This document shows, piece by piece, positions 51,390 through 60,349 of a stretch of 64,000 nucleotides of DNA. Under the pieces are notes generated by a model. That model was not told where the DNA came from. It made no database searches and was given only the letters and a program-made list of their open reading frames with translations. The stretch lies in the NCBI RefSeq assembly GCF_947259345.1, contig NZ_CAMYLS010000024.1, positions 1-64,000 on the forward strand, given 5' to 3'. The stretch is from an uncultured Maricaulis sp. GTDB taxonomy: Bacteria > Pseudomonadota > Alphaproteobacteria > Caulobacterales > Maricaulaceae. Numbering within the stretch: the first letter of the stretch is position 1; every line of letters starts with the position of its first letter. The position numbers and the translations under genes are program-made.

Positions 51390-52778
51390 TTAGCCTTGTG
51401 CGCGTTCTTCAGCGTGGCGAGCGATCATGCCGGCCGCCTGCTCTTCGAGCACCTGCTGAACGCCGCGCGCGAAGCTTTGCGCGAAGCTGTGGATGAACAG
51501 AAGCGGGATGGCCGCAACCAGACCCAGAACCGTGGTCATCAGGGCTTCGGAGATACCACCAGCCATGATGCGCGGGTCACCCGTACCGAACAGGGTGATC
51601 TGGGTGAAGGTCTTGATCATACCGGTGACGGTACCCAGAAGACCCAGCAGCGGTGCGATACCGGCGGCGAGCTTCAGGAAGTTGAGACCGAATTCGAGCT
51701 TCGGCGTCTCTTGCAGGATGGCCTCATCCAGCTTGAGTTCCATCGTCTCGACGTCTTTGTCCTTGGCGGCCTCATAAGCCAGCATGACACGACCCAGCGG
51801 GTTGCCCTTGGAACCGGAAGACTTGCGCTTCTGGCCACCGACAGCCGCCTGCGTCATCAGCAGCGAGACCATGCGGAAGATACCGAAGAGGGCGGAGATG
51901 GCGAGCAGGCCGATGATGACCTTACCAACCGCACCACCTTGCTCGATACGCTCTTCCAGGTCCGGGACGTCCTTGTAGATGTCCAGGAGCGGGCCGCGGG
52001 ACGGGTCAACAACACCCATCACGACTTCACCCGGATCCGCGTTGAACAGGGTCGAGGCCGCGCCGACGAAGTTTGCCGGCGGCTGAGCCGGCAGGTCGGT
52101 CAGGCTGTAGGCGCCCGTATTCTCGCTCTCACCCCAGAGGGCGAAACGCTGGTTGTTGTTGTAATTGGTAAAGGCAACAAACGGACCGACGCGCGTGGTT
52201 GCAACGGCAGAGCCGTCGCCGATACCGGTGACGCGGGTGTTGTAGGTGACGACCTGCTGCTGCTGGATCATCTCTTCAATCACGCGACGCGGGATGAAGT
52301 CGAGTTCCGCACGGGTCGGCAGGGTCCGGCTGTTGGACAGCGTTTCCAGCGCGTCGGCACGGCCCGGGAACTGGGACGAGATGACGGACTGGTTGATGAT
52401 GGCAGCGAATTCGCCGGCGGCCTGACGCGCGGCACCGAACAGCTCACCAAACGCACCCTGACGCTGGCGCAGTTCGGCATCGAGTTCGTCGATGCGGACC
52501 TGATTGGCTTCAAACTCGGCCGACAGGTTGGTCGCCTGACGCTCGAGGGCTGCCAGCTCGTTGCGGGCCTGCGTGAGTTGGGCCTGCTGCTGGTTGGTGG
52601 ATTGCTGGAATTCGCGCAGGCGAGCGGCATTTTCAGCGCTGGCCTCACGGGCGTCGGAACGCACGCGGTTGAGGAGTTCATTCAGGGAACCGGCCGGCTC
52701 GGTCTGAGCCGCGACACCGGCGGTAAGCGCCACGCCAAGCGAAACGGCGGCGGCGAGCATCTTCATTGTGGTCTTCAT
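51390..52778 (-). CDS. Long ExbB-like protein, TtpC type
   Basis: The 462-residue protein has a signal peptide (LAAAVSLGVALTAGVAA), a long coiled coil (residues about 30-120, with LREFQQSTNQQQAQLTQARN), a globular middle and, after residue 290, three helices of MotA/TolQ/ExbB type (LNFLKLAAGIAPLLGLLGTV; ISEALMTTVLGLVAAIPLLF). This matches TtpC of Vibrio TonB2 systems, in which a large periplasmic part is added to an ExbB core. It is the second gene of the operon, 24 nt after DUF3450. Confidence 0.87.
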   Translation of the reverse strand: MKTTMKMLAAAVSLGVALTAGVAAQTEPAGSLNELLNRVRSDAREASAENAARLREFQQSTNQQQAQLTQARNELAALERQATNLSAEFEANQVRIDELDAELRQRQGAFGELFGAARQAAGEFAAIINQSVISSQFPGRADALETLSNSRTLPTRAELDFIPRRVIEEMIQQQQVVTYNTRVTGIGDGSAVATTRVGPFVAFTNYNNNQRFALWGESENTGAYSLTDLPAQPPANFVGAASTLFNADPGEVVMGVVDPSRGPLLDIYKDVPDLEERIEQGGAVGKVIIGLLAISALFGIFRMVSLLMTQAAVGGQKRKSSGSKGNPLGRVMLAYEAAKDKDVETMELKLDEAILQETPKLEFGLNFLKLAAGIAPLLGLLGTVTGMIKTFTQITLFGTGDPRIMAGGISEALMTTVLGLVAAIPLLFIHSFAQSFARGVQQVLEEQAAGMIARHAEERAQG

Positions 52779-52802
52779 AACTTAACTCTCCGTTCCAAGC
52801 CG

Positions 52803-53585
52803 TTACTGGGCGACCGTCGGGCCAGGCAGCGGGACCAGGAAGACAGACGGTGTCGTCACTTCCTGGGCGATGCGAATGGCGCGGGTCACATTGGCTTCAT
52901 AGCTGCCCGGCAGGGCTTCCCAGTCGCTCGATCCATTGTGGAAGATCGTCATGCGACCATCAGGGTACTGGCGGATCATGGCGACCCGACCAACCTGCAG
53001 CACGGTGACATTGACCGGAATGCCGTCTTCGAGAACTTCCTCGTCATACGAGTTGATACCGCGGCCATAGGAGGCTTCGATGTCGTAGGCGTTGAGGATG
53101 ACGCGATAGCGTTCCGCCGGAGAGATGCTCGGATCGTCGATCAGCTCGTAGAGACGCTCGATGCGGGCCAGTCGGCCGGCTTCGCCTTCCAGGCGGAAGG
53201 GCAGGTCGAGCGCCACGAACTCCTCGAGCAGCACAACCATTTCGCGCATCATCGGCGCGAGATCGCGCTCGATATTGTCAACGCGACCGATCTGCTGCTC
53301 CAGGGAGGCAATCTCGAATTCCTGCGAGCGCAGGAAGACCTGCTGCTGCTCCACAAAAAGGCGCTGCGACTCGATCTGCTCGAGCAGCGCACGGAATTCC
53401 AGCTCGATGTCTGTCCGCTGGTCATCCAGCCGATCAATCTGCGCCTGGGTCTGAGCCCCATTCGCCGTATTTCCCCGCGCGACTTCGAGCGTTTGGTTCA
53501 GCTGCGCTACGGCGGCCCCCCCAAAGGCGCCCGCCGCCACAGTCGCCATAAGCGACGCGCGAACCAAATTCTTCAAGTTCACCAT
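52803..53585 (-). CDS. DUF3450 exported coiled-coil protein
   Basis: The protein is 260 residues from the ATG at 53585, after GAGGCGAG; a longer frame to 53639 has no signal peptide at its start. The signal peptide (ASLMATVAAGAFGGAAVA) is followed by a coiled coil (QIDRLDDQRTDIELEFRALL and on to about residue 115) and a compact C-terminal domain (YDIEASYGRGINSYDEEVLE; RMTIFHNGSSDWEALPGSYE). DUF3450 genes are the usual first gene of TtpC-type TonB operons. It should be periplasmic. It is the likely promoter-proximal gene, with a 634-bp gap upstream. Confidence 0.85.
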   Translation of the reverse strand: MVNLKNLVRASLMATVAAGAFGGAAVAQLNQTLEVARGNTANGAQTQAQIDRLDDQRTDIELEFRALLEQIESQRLFVEQQQVFLRSQEFEIASLEQQIGRVDNIERDLAPMMREMVVLLEEFVALDLPFRLEGEAGRLARIERLYELIDDPSISPAERYRVILNAYDIEASYGRGINSYDEEVLEDGIPVNVTVLQVGRVAMIRQYPDGRMTIFHNGSSDWEALPGSYEANVTRAIRIAQEVTTPSVFLVPLPGPTVAQ

Positions 53586-54219
53586 TTCTCGCCTCACAAT
53601 GGTCAATGCGGGTTCGTCTGGAAAGACTCCCCGCCCCAATAAAACTTCGATGCAAAGCCAGCATAAACCTGCTGGCCTGGCCCCCTACCCTTGGTTCAAG
53701 CGGCCTTGCCAAGCCGCCGAAACAGCGACTTAGCGTCCCAAGTCTGCATGAGTGGTTACTGCAACTGCAGCCCACCCGGTCCGTGATGGTTGGCCCATCA
53801 TCTCGTCGGCGCAGCCGCGCCACTTGAAAATCGCAAGAACGCTAACACCAGCGTTACACTACGATCAATACATCTTTGTGGCGGGAATGCGGCCCGAACT
53901 GCGCACAATAAGGCGAGATTCGCCTGTCAGGATCACCCGCGCGCTGCAGTTCGCGTCAGGATAGCACAAGTTTCCGCATAAAGTTGCGTGCCCAAACCCG
54001 ATGCGCACACAAATCAGGACGCTTGGCACCTGCTCACAATTCGGTGATGCCGGCGTCAGGCGGGTCTGACCGCCCCTGCCGCGCGAGTCGCGCCATCGTG
54101 CGCGGAGAACTGAACCGGAATCAGCGAAGCCATCACAACGCCATACGCGATCCAATGACCGGATCGGGCGCGATGTCCGGGCGCAATGCGGACGCGATCT
54201 GTGACGTGTTATGGAAAAA
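53586..54219. other. Long intergenic region upstream of the Exb-TonB operon
   Basis: I see no gene, repeat or tRNA in these 634 bases. Open frames here are short and lack a ribosome-binding site. The part next to 53585 must hold the operon promoter; an iron-responsive operator is possible, but I cannot identify a clear site. The region around 53850-53880 is locally AT-rich. Confidence 0.5.
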
Positions 54220-54294
54220 TGGCTGGGGCGCCAGGATTCGAACCTGGGAATGCCGATACCAAAAACCGGTGCCTTACCACTTGGCGACGCCCCA
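54220..54294 (-). tRNA. tRNA-Gln (TTG)
   Basis: The minus-strand 75-mer is a complete cloverleaf. The acceptor TGGGGCG pairs with CGCCCCA. The D stem is GCC/GGC. The anticodon arm CCGGT-TTTTGGT-ATCGG puts TTG at positions 34-36. The T arm is CCAGG-TTCGAAT-CCTGG. The discriminator G and an encoded CCA end it. The TTCGAAT T-loop and CCA end are unambiguous. Confidence 0.95.
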
Positions 54295-54530
54295 ACCGTG
54301 GCCGTCAGTGACGACGGTGGGCGGTAATTACATAACCCTCCGAAGGGATGCAACGGCGCATTGCGGTTGATGGCAGTTCAAATGACAGAATCTACAGCCA
54401 AAGGTCGCCATCCCCCGAAGAATACAGACGTTTCCGGAAACATCGGCCGCGACACTGCACGCGATCCCACAACGCTGCCTTTGCCGCGTTGCGTGCCGCA
54501 AGAGAGTTGGCTATAAGCCGCGCCTCGGTT

Positions 54531-54607
54531 CGGAGTATAGCTCAGCCTGGTAGAGCACCGTCTTCGGGAGGCGGGGGTCGCAAGTTCGAATCTTGCTACT
54601 CCGACCA
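54531..54607 (+). tRNA. tRNA-Pro (CGG)
   Basis: The plus-strand 77-mer has acceptor CGGAGTA with TACTCCG, a D arm with GCTC/GAGC and AGCCTGGTA, anticodon arm CCGTC-TTCGGGA-GGCGG giving CGG, T arm GCAAG-TTCGAAT-CTTGC, discriminator A and encoded CCA. It reads away from the Gln tRNA, so the two are not one transcript. Confidence 0.95.
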
Positions 54608-54791
54608 ATCACTTTCCCGCCTCATTGACATCCCTGTTGCCGCTGTCATGCCGGCCGCGCGCCCAGCGCGGGACAGTCCGACTGCGCGTCCCTCGACCCG
54701 ATCGCCGCAAGACCCTACATAATGGTCCAAACAGGACTGCATCTTGCAGGGCCTGACGCACATCATGAAAGCGCGGGGCGAAAGGGCTCTT

Positions 54792-56579
54792 ATGAAACAG
54801 TTCTGGATTACATTCTTCGGATCGATCGTCGGCGTGATCGTCGGCTCCGTCCTGACCGTCATACTCGGGATTTTCCTGATTGGCGGCCTGATCGGCATGG
54901 CCGTCGAGGGCGCCCGCACCGAGACCGCCCTGCCCCAGACCGCCATGGTGCTCGAACTCGACCTGCGCGATGGTCGGCTCGACAGCCCGTCGCGCTCACC
55001 CTTCGGCTTCGCCGAGCCGCTCTCCGTGGTGGATGTTGTTCGCACAATGGAGCGGGCCGAGCGCGATGACCGCGTTGCCGGCATCTTCATCCGTGCCAAT
55101 GAGTTCGGCATGTCACCGGGCGTCGCCGAGGAATTGCGCGGCGCGATTGCCGATTTCCGCGATGCGGGCAAATTCGTCGTGACCCACGCCCAGGGTTTCG
55201 AAGGCACGAGCGTAACCGGCTATTTCGCCGTTTCCGGCTCCGACCAGATCTGGCTGCAGGACACGGCCAGCTTCACACCGGCCGGTCTGGCGGCGGAAGT
55301 CACCTTCCTCGGCGGCCTGTTCGAACGCTTCGGCGCCGTCCCGCAATTCGAGCAATTCCACGAGTACAAGAACGCCGCCAATACCTATACGCAAACCGAC
55401 TTCACCGAGCCGCACCGTGAGGCGACCCTGTCCTATATGGGGTCAATCTATGACACCGCCATCGCCCATATTGCCGGCGACCGGAATGTCAGCGAAGCGA
55501 CACTGCGCGGTATATTCGAGGACGCACCGCATACGGCGGAGGAAGCCGAGACGCTCGGCCTGGTCGACCGTCTGGGCCATGTCATCGAGGCTCGCGAAGC
55601 CACCCTCGCCCGCCTCGGCAGCCAGGGCAGCTTCATCGACATTCAGCGCTACTCGCAGCAGGCTGCGCCGGCCTGGAATAATGGTCCCATCATCGCCCTC
55701 ATTGAAGGCCAGGGCGCCATTGTCACCGGCGACGCGGCCGTCGGCGCCTTTGGCGGGGAAGAGCAGATTGGCGGCGATTTCATGTCCGAAGCCATTCTCG
55801 ATGCGGCCGATGACCCCGCGGTCCGCGCCATCGTCATCCGGGTTGATTCGCCGGGCGGGTCAGCGATTGCGTCCGACCAGGTCTGGCATGCCGTGAACCG
55901 GGCCCGCGAGGCCGGCAAGCCGGTCATCGTCTCCATGGCCTCCATGGCGGCCTCCGGCGGCTATTACCTGGCCGCTCCGGCGAATTACGTGCTGGCTCAC
56001 GCCACGACGCTGACCGGCTCGATTGGTGTCCTCGGCGGCAAGATCGTTCTGGACGGCACCTTTGACATGGTCGGACTGAACGCCGAGTCGGTGTCGGTCG
56101 GCGGCGAATACGCCACCGCCTTTTCGGCCCAGGAAGAATGGACGGAAAGCCAGCGCGCCGCCTATCGCAGCCAGATGTCGGACATTTATGACGACTTCAC
56201 CCAGCGCGTGGCCGATGGCCGCGACCTGCCGCTGGAACGCGTCCTGGAAATTGCCCGCGGCCGTGTCTGGACCGGCGCCCAGGCGCTGGATCTGGGTCTG
56301 GTCGACGAGATTGGTGGTCTGCGCGATGCCGTTGATGCCGCCCGCCAGTTCGCGGGGATTGATCCGGACCAGGCGATCCGCCTGCGCCGCTTCCCGGCCC
56401 AGCGTTCGCCCTTCGAGGCCTTCCAGGAGATGTTCGGCGTCTCGGCCGATACGGCCCAGACCGCGGCCCGGCTCAATGCGCTGATGGAGCTGCCGGAAGT
56501 CCGCGCCGCGCTTGAGGCGCGTGCCGCCGCCGATCGCCCGGGCGTGCAGATGCGCTCGGAGGCGGCCCTGCCGCGCTGA
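54792..56579 (+). CDS. sppA: Signal peptide peptidase SppA, long (67K) type
   Basis: The protein is 595 residues from ATG 54792 (MKQFWITFFGSIVGVIVGSV); ATGs upstream at 54744 and 54765 add a polar stretch. One N-terminal membrane helix anchors the enzyme. Two tandem SppA domains follow. The Lys general base is K193 in FHEYKNAANTY in the first domain. The nucleophile is S388 in SMASMAASGGYYLAA in the second. The spacing parallels E. coli SppA (K209/S409). It digests cleaved signal peptides in the inner membrane. A terminator follows. Confidence 0.95.
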   Translation: MKQFWITFFGSIVGVIVGSVLTVILGIFLIGGLIGMAVEGARTETALPQTAMVLELDLRDGRLDSPSRSPFGFAEPLSVVDVVRTMERAERDDRVAGIFIRANEFGMSPGVAEELRGAIADFRDAGKFVVTHAQGFEGTSVTGYFAVSGSDQIWLQDTASFTPAGLAAEVTFLGGLFERFGAVPQFEQFHEYKNAANTYTQTDFTEPHREATLSYMGSIYDTAIAHIAGDRNVSEATLRGIFEDAPHTAEEAETLGLVDRLGHVIEAREATLARLGSQGSFIDIQRYSQQAAPAWNNGPIIALIEGQGAIVTGDAAVGAFGGEEQIGGDFMSEAILDAADDPAVRAIVIRVDSPGGSAIASDQVWHAVNRAREAGKPVIVSMASMAASGGYYLAAPANYVLAHATTLTGSIGVLGGKIVLDGTFDMVGLNAESVSVGGEYATAFSAQEEWTESQRAAYRSQMSDIYDDFTQRVADGRDLPLERVLEIARGRVWTGAQALDLGLVDEIGGLRDAVDAARQFAGIDPDQAIRLRRFPAQRSPFEAFQEMFGVSADTAQTAARLNALMELPEVRAALEARAAADRPGVQMRSEAALPR

Positions 56580-56601
56580 TCATCGTCTTCAGCTGAAACG
56601 G

Positions 56602-56635
56602 AAAAGGGCCCGCTCCATGCGGGCCCTTTTTTTTT
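56602..56635 (+). terminator. Rho-independent terminator after sppA
   Basis: AAAGGGCCCGC, a five-base loop, then GCGGGCCCTTTTTTTTTG, 23 nt after the sppA stop. The A-run on the other side of the stem means it could also serve the convergent DUF3667 gene. Confidence 0.93.
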
Positions 56636-56651
56636 GTCAGACGACCGGCCG

Positions 56652-57890
56652 CTAGGAAGTCAGCACGCCCACGATCAGCAAGCCCAGCAGGCCGATGCTC
56701 AGAAGAATGGAGTAGGCGAAATCGAGAATCACCACGCGCAGCAGCGAGGTGAAACGCCCGTGCGAATAGACGGTCCGGTGCAGGCGGTAGAGATACCAGT
56801 TGGACCAGATCAATCCGGCAAAGACCGCGATTTCGCCCGGAATGATGTTCGCCGCGATCGAAAGTCCGGTGATCAGGAAGAACATGAAGGCGTGGAAATG
56901 CAGCGACACCACAAGGTGGTCGTAGAAAAAATAGCCCTTCTTGTAGAAGTGCATGCCGGCCAGCATCAGCGCATAGAGCGGCAGCATGAAGAACATCATG
57001 GTCGGCGCCCAGCGTTGCATTGACACCACCAGCGCACGCCCCTCCGTGTCGATGATACGATCAAAGCGCACGACCAGGGCCTCCCGGACTTCCAGTGGCA
57101 GATCCTCGAGCCCGGTGGGGTCGACCATCATGCCATCGCCGACCTCGATCGGACCGTCCAACGCCTCGACCGAATCCCCCTCGCCGGACGGATAGAGTTC
57201 AGGCAGGAGTGTCCGGCGGAAACCCTGCTTGATCTCATCCCGATTGGCCTGCTCCTGCATGGCCACCATCTCCGGCGGCAATTCCGGGACAGCCTCCGCC
57301 TGGGCCAGGGCCGCCTCGACCTCGCCCGCCATCCGCTCGCGCATCTCCGGTGGCAGGCCGGCCTCGGCCAGTTCCGTGTCCAGCGTCGCCAGTTCGGCCT
57401 CGATAGCCTCGCCATTGGCCGCGGCATCCTGGGCCGGATCGGGGTCCGCGTCCTCGCCCACACCCCCCATCCCGTCGAAGGCAAAGACGAGCAGGAAGAA
57501 GAGCACGCTGGCCGTCAGATAGAGACGGAAGGGCATGACATAGCGGGCGCGCACGCCGCTGAGATAATTCTGGGTGATCTTGCCGGGCTTGAACATGAGC
57601 GCCGGGAGGGTGCGCCACAAACGCCCCTCGAGCCCGAAGAGGCCATCAAGGATATCGGTCAGCAATTCCCAGAGCGGCCGATGATAGGTGTCAGCGGTCT
57701 GGCCGCAGCTGTGACAGACCGGACCGGATAGCTTGGTCGAGCAATTGGAACAGACGCCGGCCGGCGTCGGGGCCTCAAAGGCGGAGAAGCGTTCGCGCTT
57801 TTTGCGCCTGGAGGCGTTGATGGCGTCGCCAAGCTCGCCGGCGGCGCTTCCGGCCACCACGGCCTCACTGATTGGGTCACTTCCGGTCAT
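56652..57890 (-). CDS. DUF3667 membrane protein with zinc-ribbon N-terminus
   Basis: The protein is 412 residues from ATG 57890; an ATG at 57926 would add 12. A CSNC...CHSC ribbon lies near residues 46-64, followed by the DUF3667 motif (YHRPLWELLTDILDGLFGLE, then LPALMFKPGKITQNYLSGVR). About five hydrophobic helices follow, the first (LTASVLFFLLVFAFDGMGGV) before a long acidic loop (residues about 150-290). Function is not known. The ATG at 57890 lies directly after a terminator-like hairpin (57892-57942), which makes the start or mode of expression uncertain. Confidence 0.8.
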   Translation of the reverse strand: MTGSDPISEAVVAGSAAGELGDAINASRRKKRERFSAFEAPTPAGVCSNCSTKLSGPVCHSCGQTADTYHRPLWELLTDILDGLFGLEGRLWRTLPALMFKPGKITQNYLSGVRARYVMPFRLYLTASVLFFLLVFAFDGMGGVGEDADPDPAQDAAANGEAIEAELATLDTELAEAGLPPEMRERMAGEVEAALAQAEAVPELPPEMVAMQEQANRDEIKQGFRRTLLPELYPSGEGDSVEALDGPIEVGDGMMVDPTGLEDLPLEVREALVVRFDRIIDTEGRALVVSMQRWAPTMMFFMLPLYALMLAGMHFYKKGYFFYDHLVVSLHFHAFMFFLITGLSIAANIIPGEIAVFAGLIWSNWYLYRLHRTVYSHGRFTSLLRVVILDFAYSILLSIGLLGLLIVGVLTS

Positions 57891-57891
57891 G

Positions 57892-57942
57892 AAAAAGCCC
57901 TGCCCCCTGGCGTTGTGCGAACACAAGCTAGGTCGGCAGGGC
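57892..57942 (-). terminator. Terminator-like hairpin between oppA-like gene and DUF3667 gene
   Basis: On the minus strand GCCCTGCC pairs with GGCAGGGC, with a 30-base loop, followed by TTTTTC. It is 24 nt after the stop of the substrate-binding protein gene. The T-run is directly against the DUF3667 ATG, so it may also act as a leader structure. Confidence 0.45.
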
Positions 57943-57965
57943 CTCTTCTGACAAGCGCGACAGGC

Positions 57966-59600
57966 CTATTCGGCTGTTGCGCTGCCCTCTTCCAGGTCCG
58001 CAAAGCACAGATAGCGTGTGCGGTGGATATTGGTCAGATTGTCTTCCCAGCCAGTGACCCGCGGGTTTACGAGGTTCTTGTTGACGTAAAAGACGATCGG
58101 GATGATCGGCATGTCGTCGATCAACATCTGCTCGGCCTCGGCCATCATTTCGCCGCGCAGTTCCAGATTGAGCTCGCGGTTGGCGTCGGTGACGAGGCTG
58201 TCGAATTCCGGGTTGTTGTAGCGCGCGTAATTCATCGGAATTGAGCGATACTCACCCAAGAAGAGGAAGTTGTAGGGATCGTTGTAATCCGCAATCCAGC
58301 CGCCATCGGCGACCTGGAAATCGGAGGCACGCAGATTGTCGTAATGGATCTGCGTATCGTTGACGATCAGCTCCGGCTGGACCCAGTCGGCAATCGCCGA
58401 CCAGTCATTCTGGACAACCGGCGCGATGCGCGGGTTATCGCCGGTGGCGCGATAGGTGTATTCGAAGCGGAAGGGATTATCCGGGCCATAGCCGGCGGCT
58501 TCCAGCAGGGCGCGCGCCATTTCGCGACGTTCCTCGACCGGCGTGTCCGCCCATTCGGCTTCAACACCGCCCGGATAATTGGCTACACCCGGCGGGATCA
58601 TTGCATAAGCGGGAACCTGGCCGGCGCGGAGGATCTCCTCGGCGATGAAATTGCGGTCGATGGCCATGCCCAGCGCATTGCGGACATTGGGATCATCGAA
58701 CTGTTCCAGCGTCGTGTTCACCGAGAAATAGATCGTGCCCATGAACGGATGGACGCGGACATAGTCCGGGATTTCACGGCGCAGGAATTCCATCTGCTGG
58801 CCCGGGAATTCCATGTTCAGGTCGAGCTCGCCATTCCGGACCCGGCGGCCGGCCGCGGAATTGTCCACGGTCGGGTAGAAATAGACGTCATCTACGCAAA
58901 CATTTGAATTGTCATAGAAATTCTCATTGCGGGCGAGATGGACATAATTATTGGTCCGCCAGTCCTGAAGCGTGTAGGCGCCGTTGGAGACCATATTGCC
59001 CGGGCGCACCCACTCATCGCCATAGACCTCAACCACGTGCTGGGGCAGCGGGAAAGTGGTGTAGTGGGTCAACAGGCCCGGCAGGTAGGGGGCCGGATTG
59101 ACCAGCTGGACTTCAAGCGTGCGGTCATCGATCGCGCGCACACCGATCGAGTTCGGGTCGGCGGCTCCGGTGGAAGCTTCCTCGATCCCGGCAATCGGAT
59201 AGAGCAGCGAGACATATTGGGCGCCGGTTGTCGGCGTGGCGATACGGCGCCAGGCGAAGACGAAATCACTGGCCGTGACCGGTTCGCCGTCGGACCAGAC
59301 CGCTTCACGCAGGGTGAAGGTCCAGGTCAGGCCGTCATCGGAGACTTCCCAGCTTTCCGCCATGCCCGGGATCGGTGCGCCATCGGGATCGTCGGTGAAC
59401 AGACCGAGGAACATGTCCCCGATGATGTTGTTCTCCCAGGTACCGGAGGCCTTGTGCGGATCCAGCGACAGCGGTTCGGCATTATTGCCGCGATGCAGGA
59501 CGACGGCATCGCTATCGGCGGCGTCATTGCCGCCACAGCTGGCCAGGGCCAGCGCGGAAGCGGTAACGAGGATGGTGTTCAAAATCTTTGTGCGGATCAC
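57966..59600 (-). CDS. Oligopeptide ABC transporter substrate-binding lipoprotein (OppA-like)
   Basis: The 544-residue protein has a lipoprotein signal (LVTASALALASC, with C22) so it is membrane-attached in the periplasm. SBP family 5 features include VVLHRGNNAEPLSLDPHKAS near the mature N-terminus, FVFAWRRIATPTTGAQYVSL, WRTNNYVHLARNENFYDNSN and NPEFDSLVTDANRE near the end. It binds peptides for import. The gene is transcribed alone, separated by two opposite-strand genes and a repeat from the two permease genes at 61328-63165. Confidence 0.9.
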   Translation of the reverse strand: MIRTKILNTILVTASALALASCGGNDAADSDAVVLHRGNNAEPLSLDPHKASGTWENNIIGDMFLGLFTDDPDGAPIPGMAESWEVSDDGLTWTFTLREAVWSDGEPVTASDFVFAWRRIATPTTGAQYVSLLYPIAGIEEASTGAADPNSIGVRAIDDRTLEVQLVNPAPYLPGLLTHYTTFPLPQHVVEVYGDEWVRPGNMVSNGAYTLQDWRTNNYVHLARNENFYDNSNVCVDDVYFYPTVDNSAAGRRVRNGELDLNMEFPGQQMEFLRREIPDYVRVHPFMGTIYFSVNTTLEQFDDPNVRNALGMAIDRNFIAEEILRAGQVPAYAMIPPGVANYPGGVEAEWADTPVEERREMARALLEAAGYGPDNPFRFEYTYRATGDNPRIAPVVQNDWSAIADWVQPELIVNDTQIHYDNLRASDFQVADGGWIADYNDPYNFLFLGEYRSIPMNYARYNNPEFDSLVTDANRELNLELRGEMMAEAEQMLIDDMPIIPIVFYVNKNLVNPRVTGWEDNLTNIHRTRYLCFADLEEGSATAE

Positions 59601-59731
59601 GGTTTCGGTCTCCCCTCCGAAGCAGCACGACGAGTCAGTTGCCGATGTTCTAGCTGAACATCATCGGCCGGTCGACACTGGCCGACCGGTCGCGCATAGT
59701 CGAACAAGCCGAGAGATTTACACGAGTGACC

Positions 59732-60334
59732 ATGAACGCGCGATTACTGATTCTTCTGCCAGCCGCCCTGATGACCGCCCCTGCCGCCGCGCAGTCAGGC
59801 GACTCGCCGCTGGACCCGCTCTTCACCTGCCGTGATATCGCCGATGACAGCGCCCGTCTGGCCTGTCTCGACGCGGCGGTCGATGCCCTGCGCAGCGAAA
59901 CCGAAAGCGGCGATGTCGTCGCCGTCGATCGCGAGCAGATCGAAGCGGCCGAGGAAGCCACATACGGGCTCTCCATCCCGCAATTCCGCCTGCCGGGCCT
60001 TTCCTTGCCGGGCGGTGGCGAAGACGCCGAACTGGCCGAGCTCGAATCAAGCGAAGCCTCACCGCAGCGGGTTATCAATCGCGATAGCAACGGCCAGATC
60101 GACAGCATTGAGGGCCTCGCGGTCGCGGAGATTTCCGAGAATCGCTCCGGCGAGAAAATCATCCGCCTCGCCAATGGCCAGGTCTGGCGCCAAACCGACA
60201 ACACCTATGTCCAGCTGTCGCGCTCGCGCGCCGACACGGACTATACAGTGACCATCTCAAACGGAGCCCTGGGTTCCCATTTCATGCGCCTGGACAATGG
60301 CGGACGCCGTTTCCGGGCCGAACGTGTCGAGTAA
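59732..60334 (+). CDS. Exported hypothetical protein, paralogue 1
   Basis: The protein is 200 residues from ATG 59732; a GTG at 59726 would add two. The signal peptide (LLILLPAALMTAPAAA) is followed by FTCRDIADDSARLACLDAAV, a C-x10-RLACLD motif seen in several proteobacterial secreted proteins. The C-terminal strand-rich domain reads IRLANGQVWRQTDNTYVQLS and ends FMRLDNGGRRFRAERVE. The same layout and the ANGQVWRQTD-type motif occur in the next gene, so they are tandem duplicates. No function is recognised. Confidence 0.7.
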   Translation: MNARLLILLPAALMTAPAAAQSGDSPLDPLFTCRDIADDSARLACLDAAVDALRSETESGDVVAVDREQIEAAEEATYGLSIPQFRLPGLSLPGGGEDAELAELESSEASPQRVINRDSNGQIDSIEGLAVAEISENRSGEKIIRLANGQVWRQTDNTYVQLSRSRADTDYTVTISNGALGSHFMRLDNGGRRFRAERVE

Positions 60335-60349
60335 TCAATCGAGGGTCTC

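Noticed and set aside
53984-54370. 128-residue plus-strand frame containing GWGARIRTWECR
   Set aside because: It crosses tRNA-Gln in antisense and is a known type of false translation.
54378-54608. 76-residue minus-strand frame (MVGVARFELATPASRRRCST...)
   Set aside because: It is the antisense of the tRNA-Pro gene; this pseudo-protein recurs in databases as an artefact of tRNA loci.
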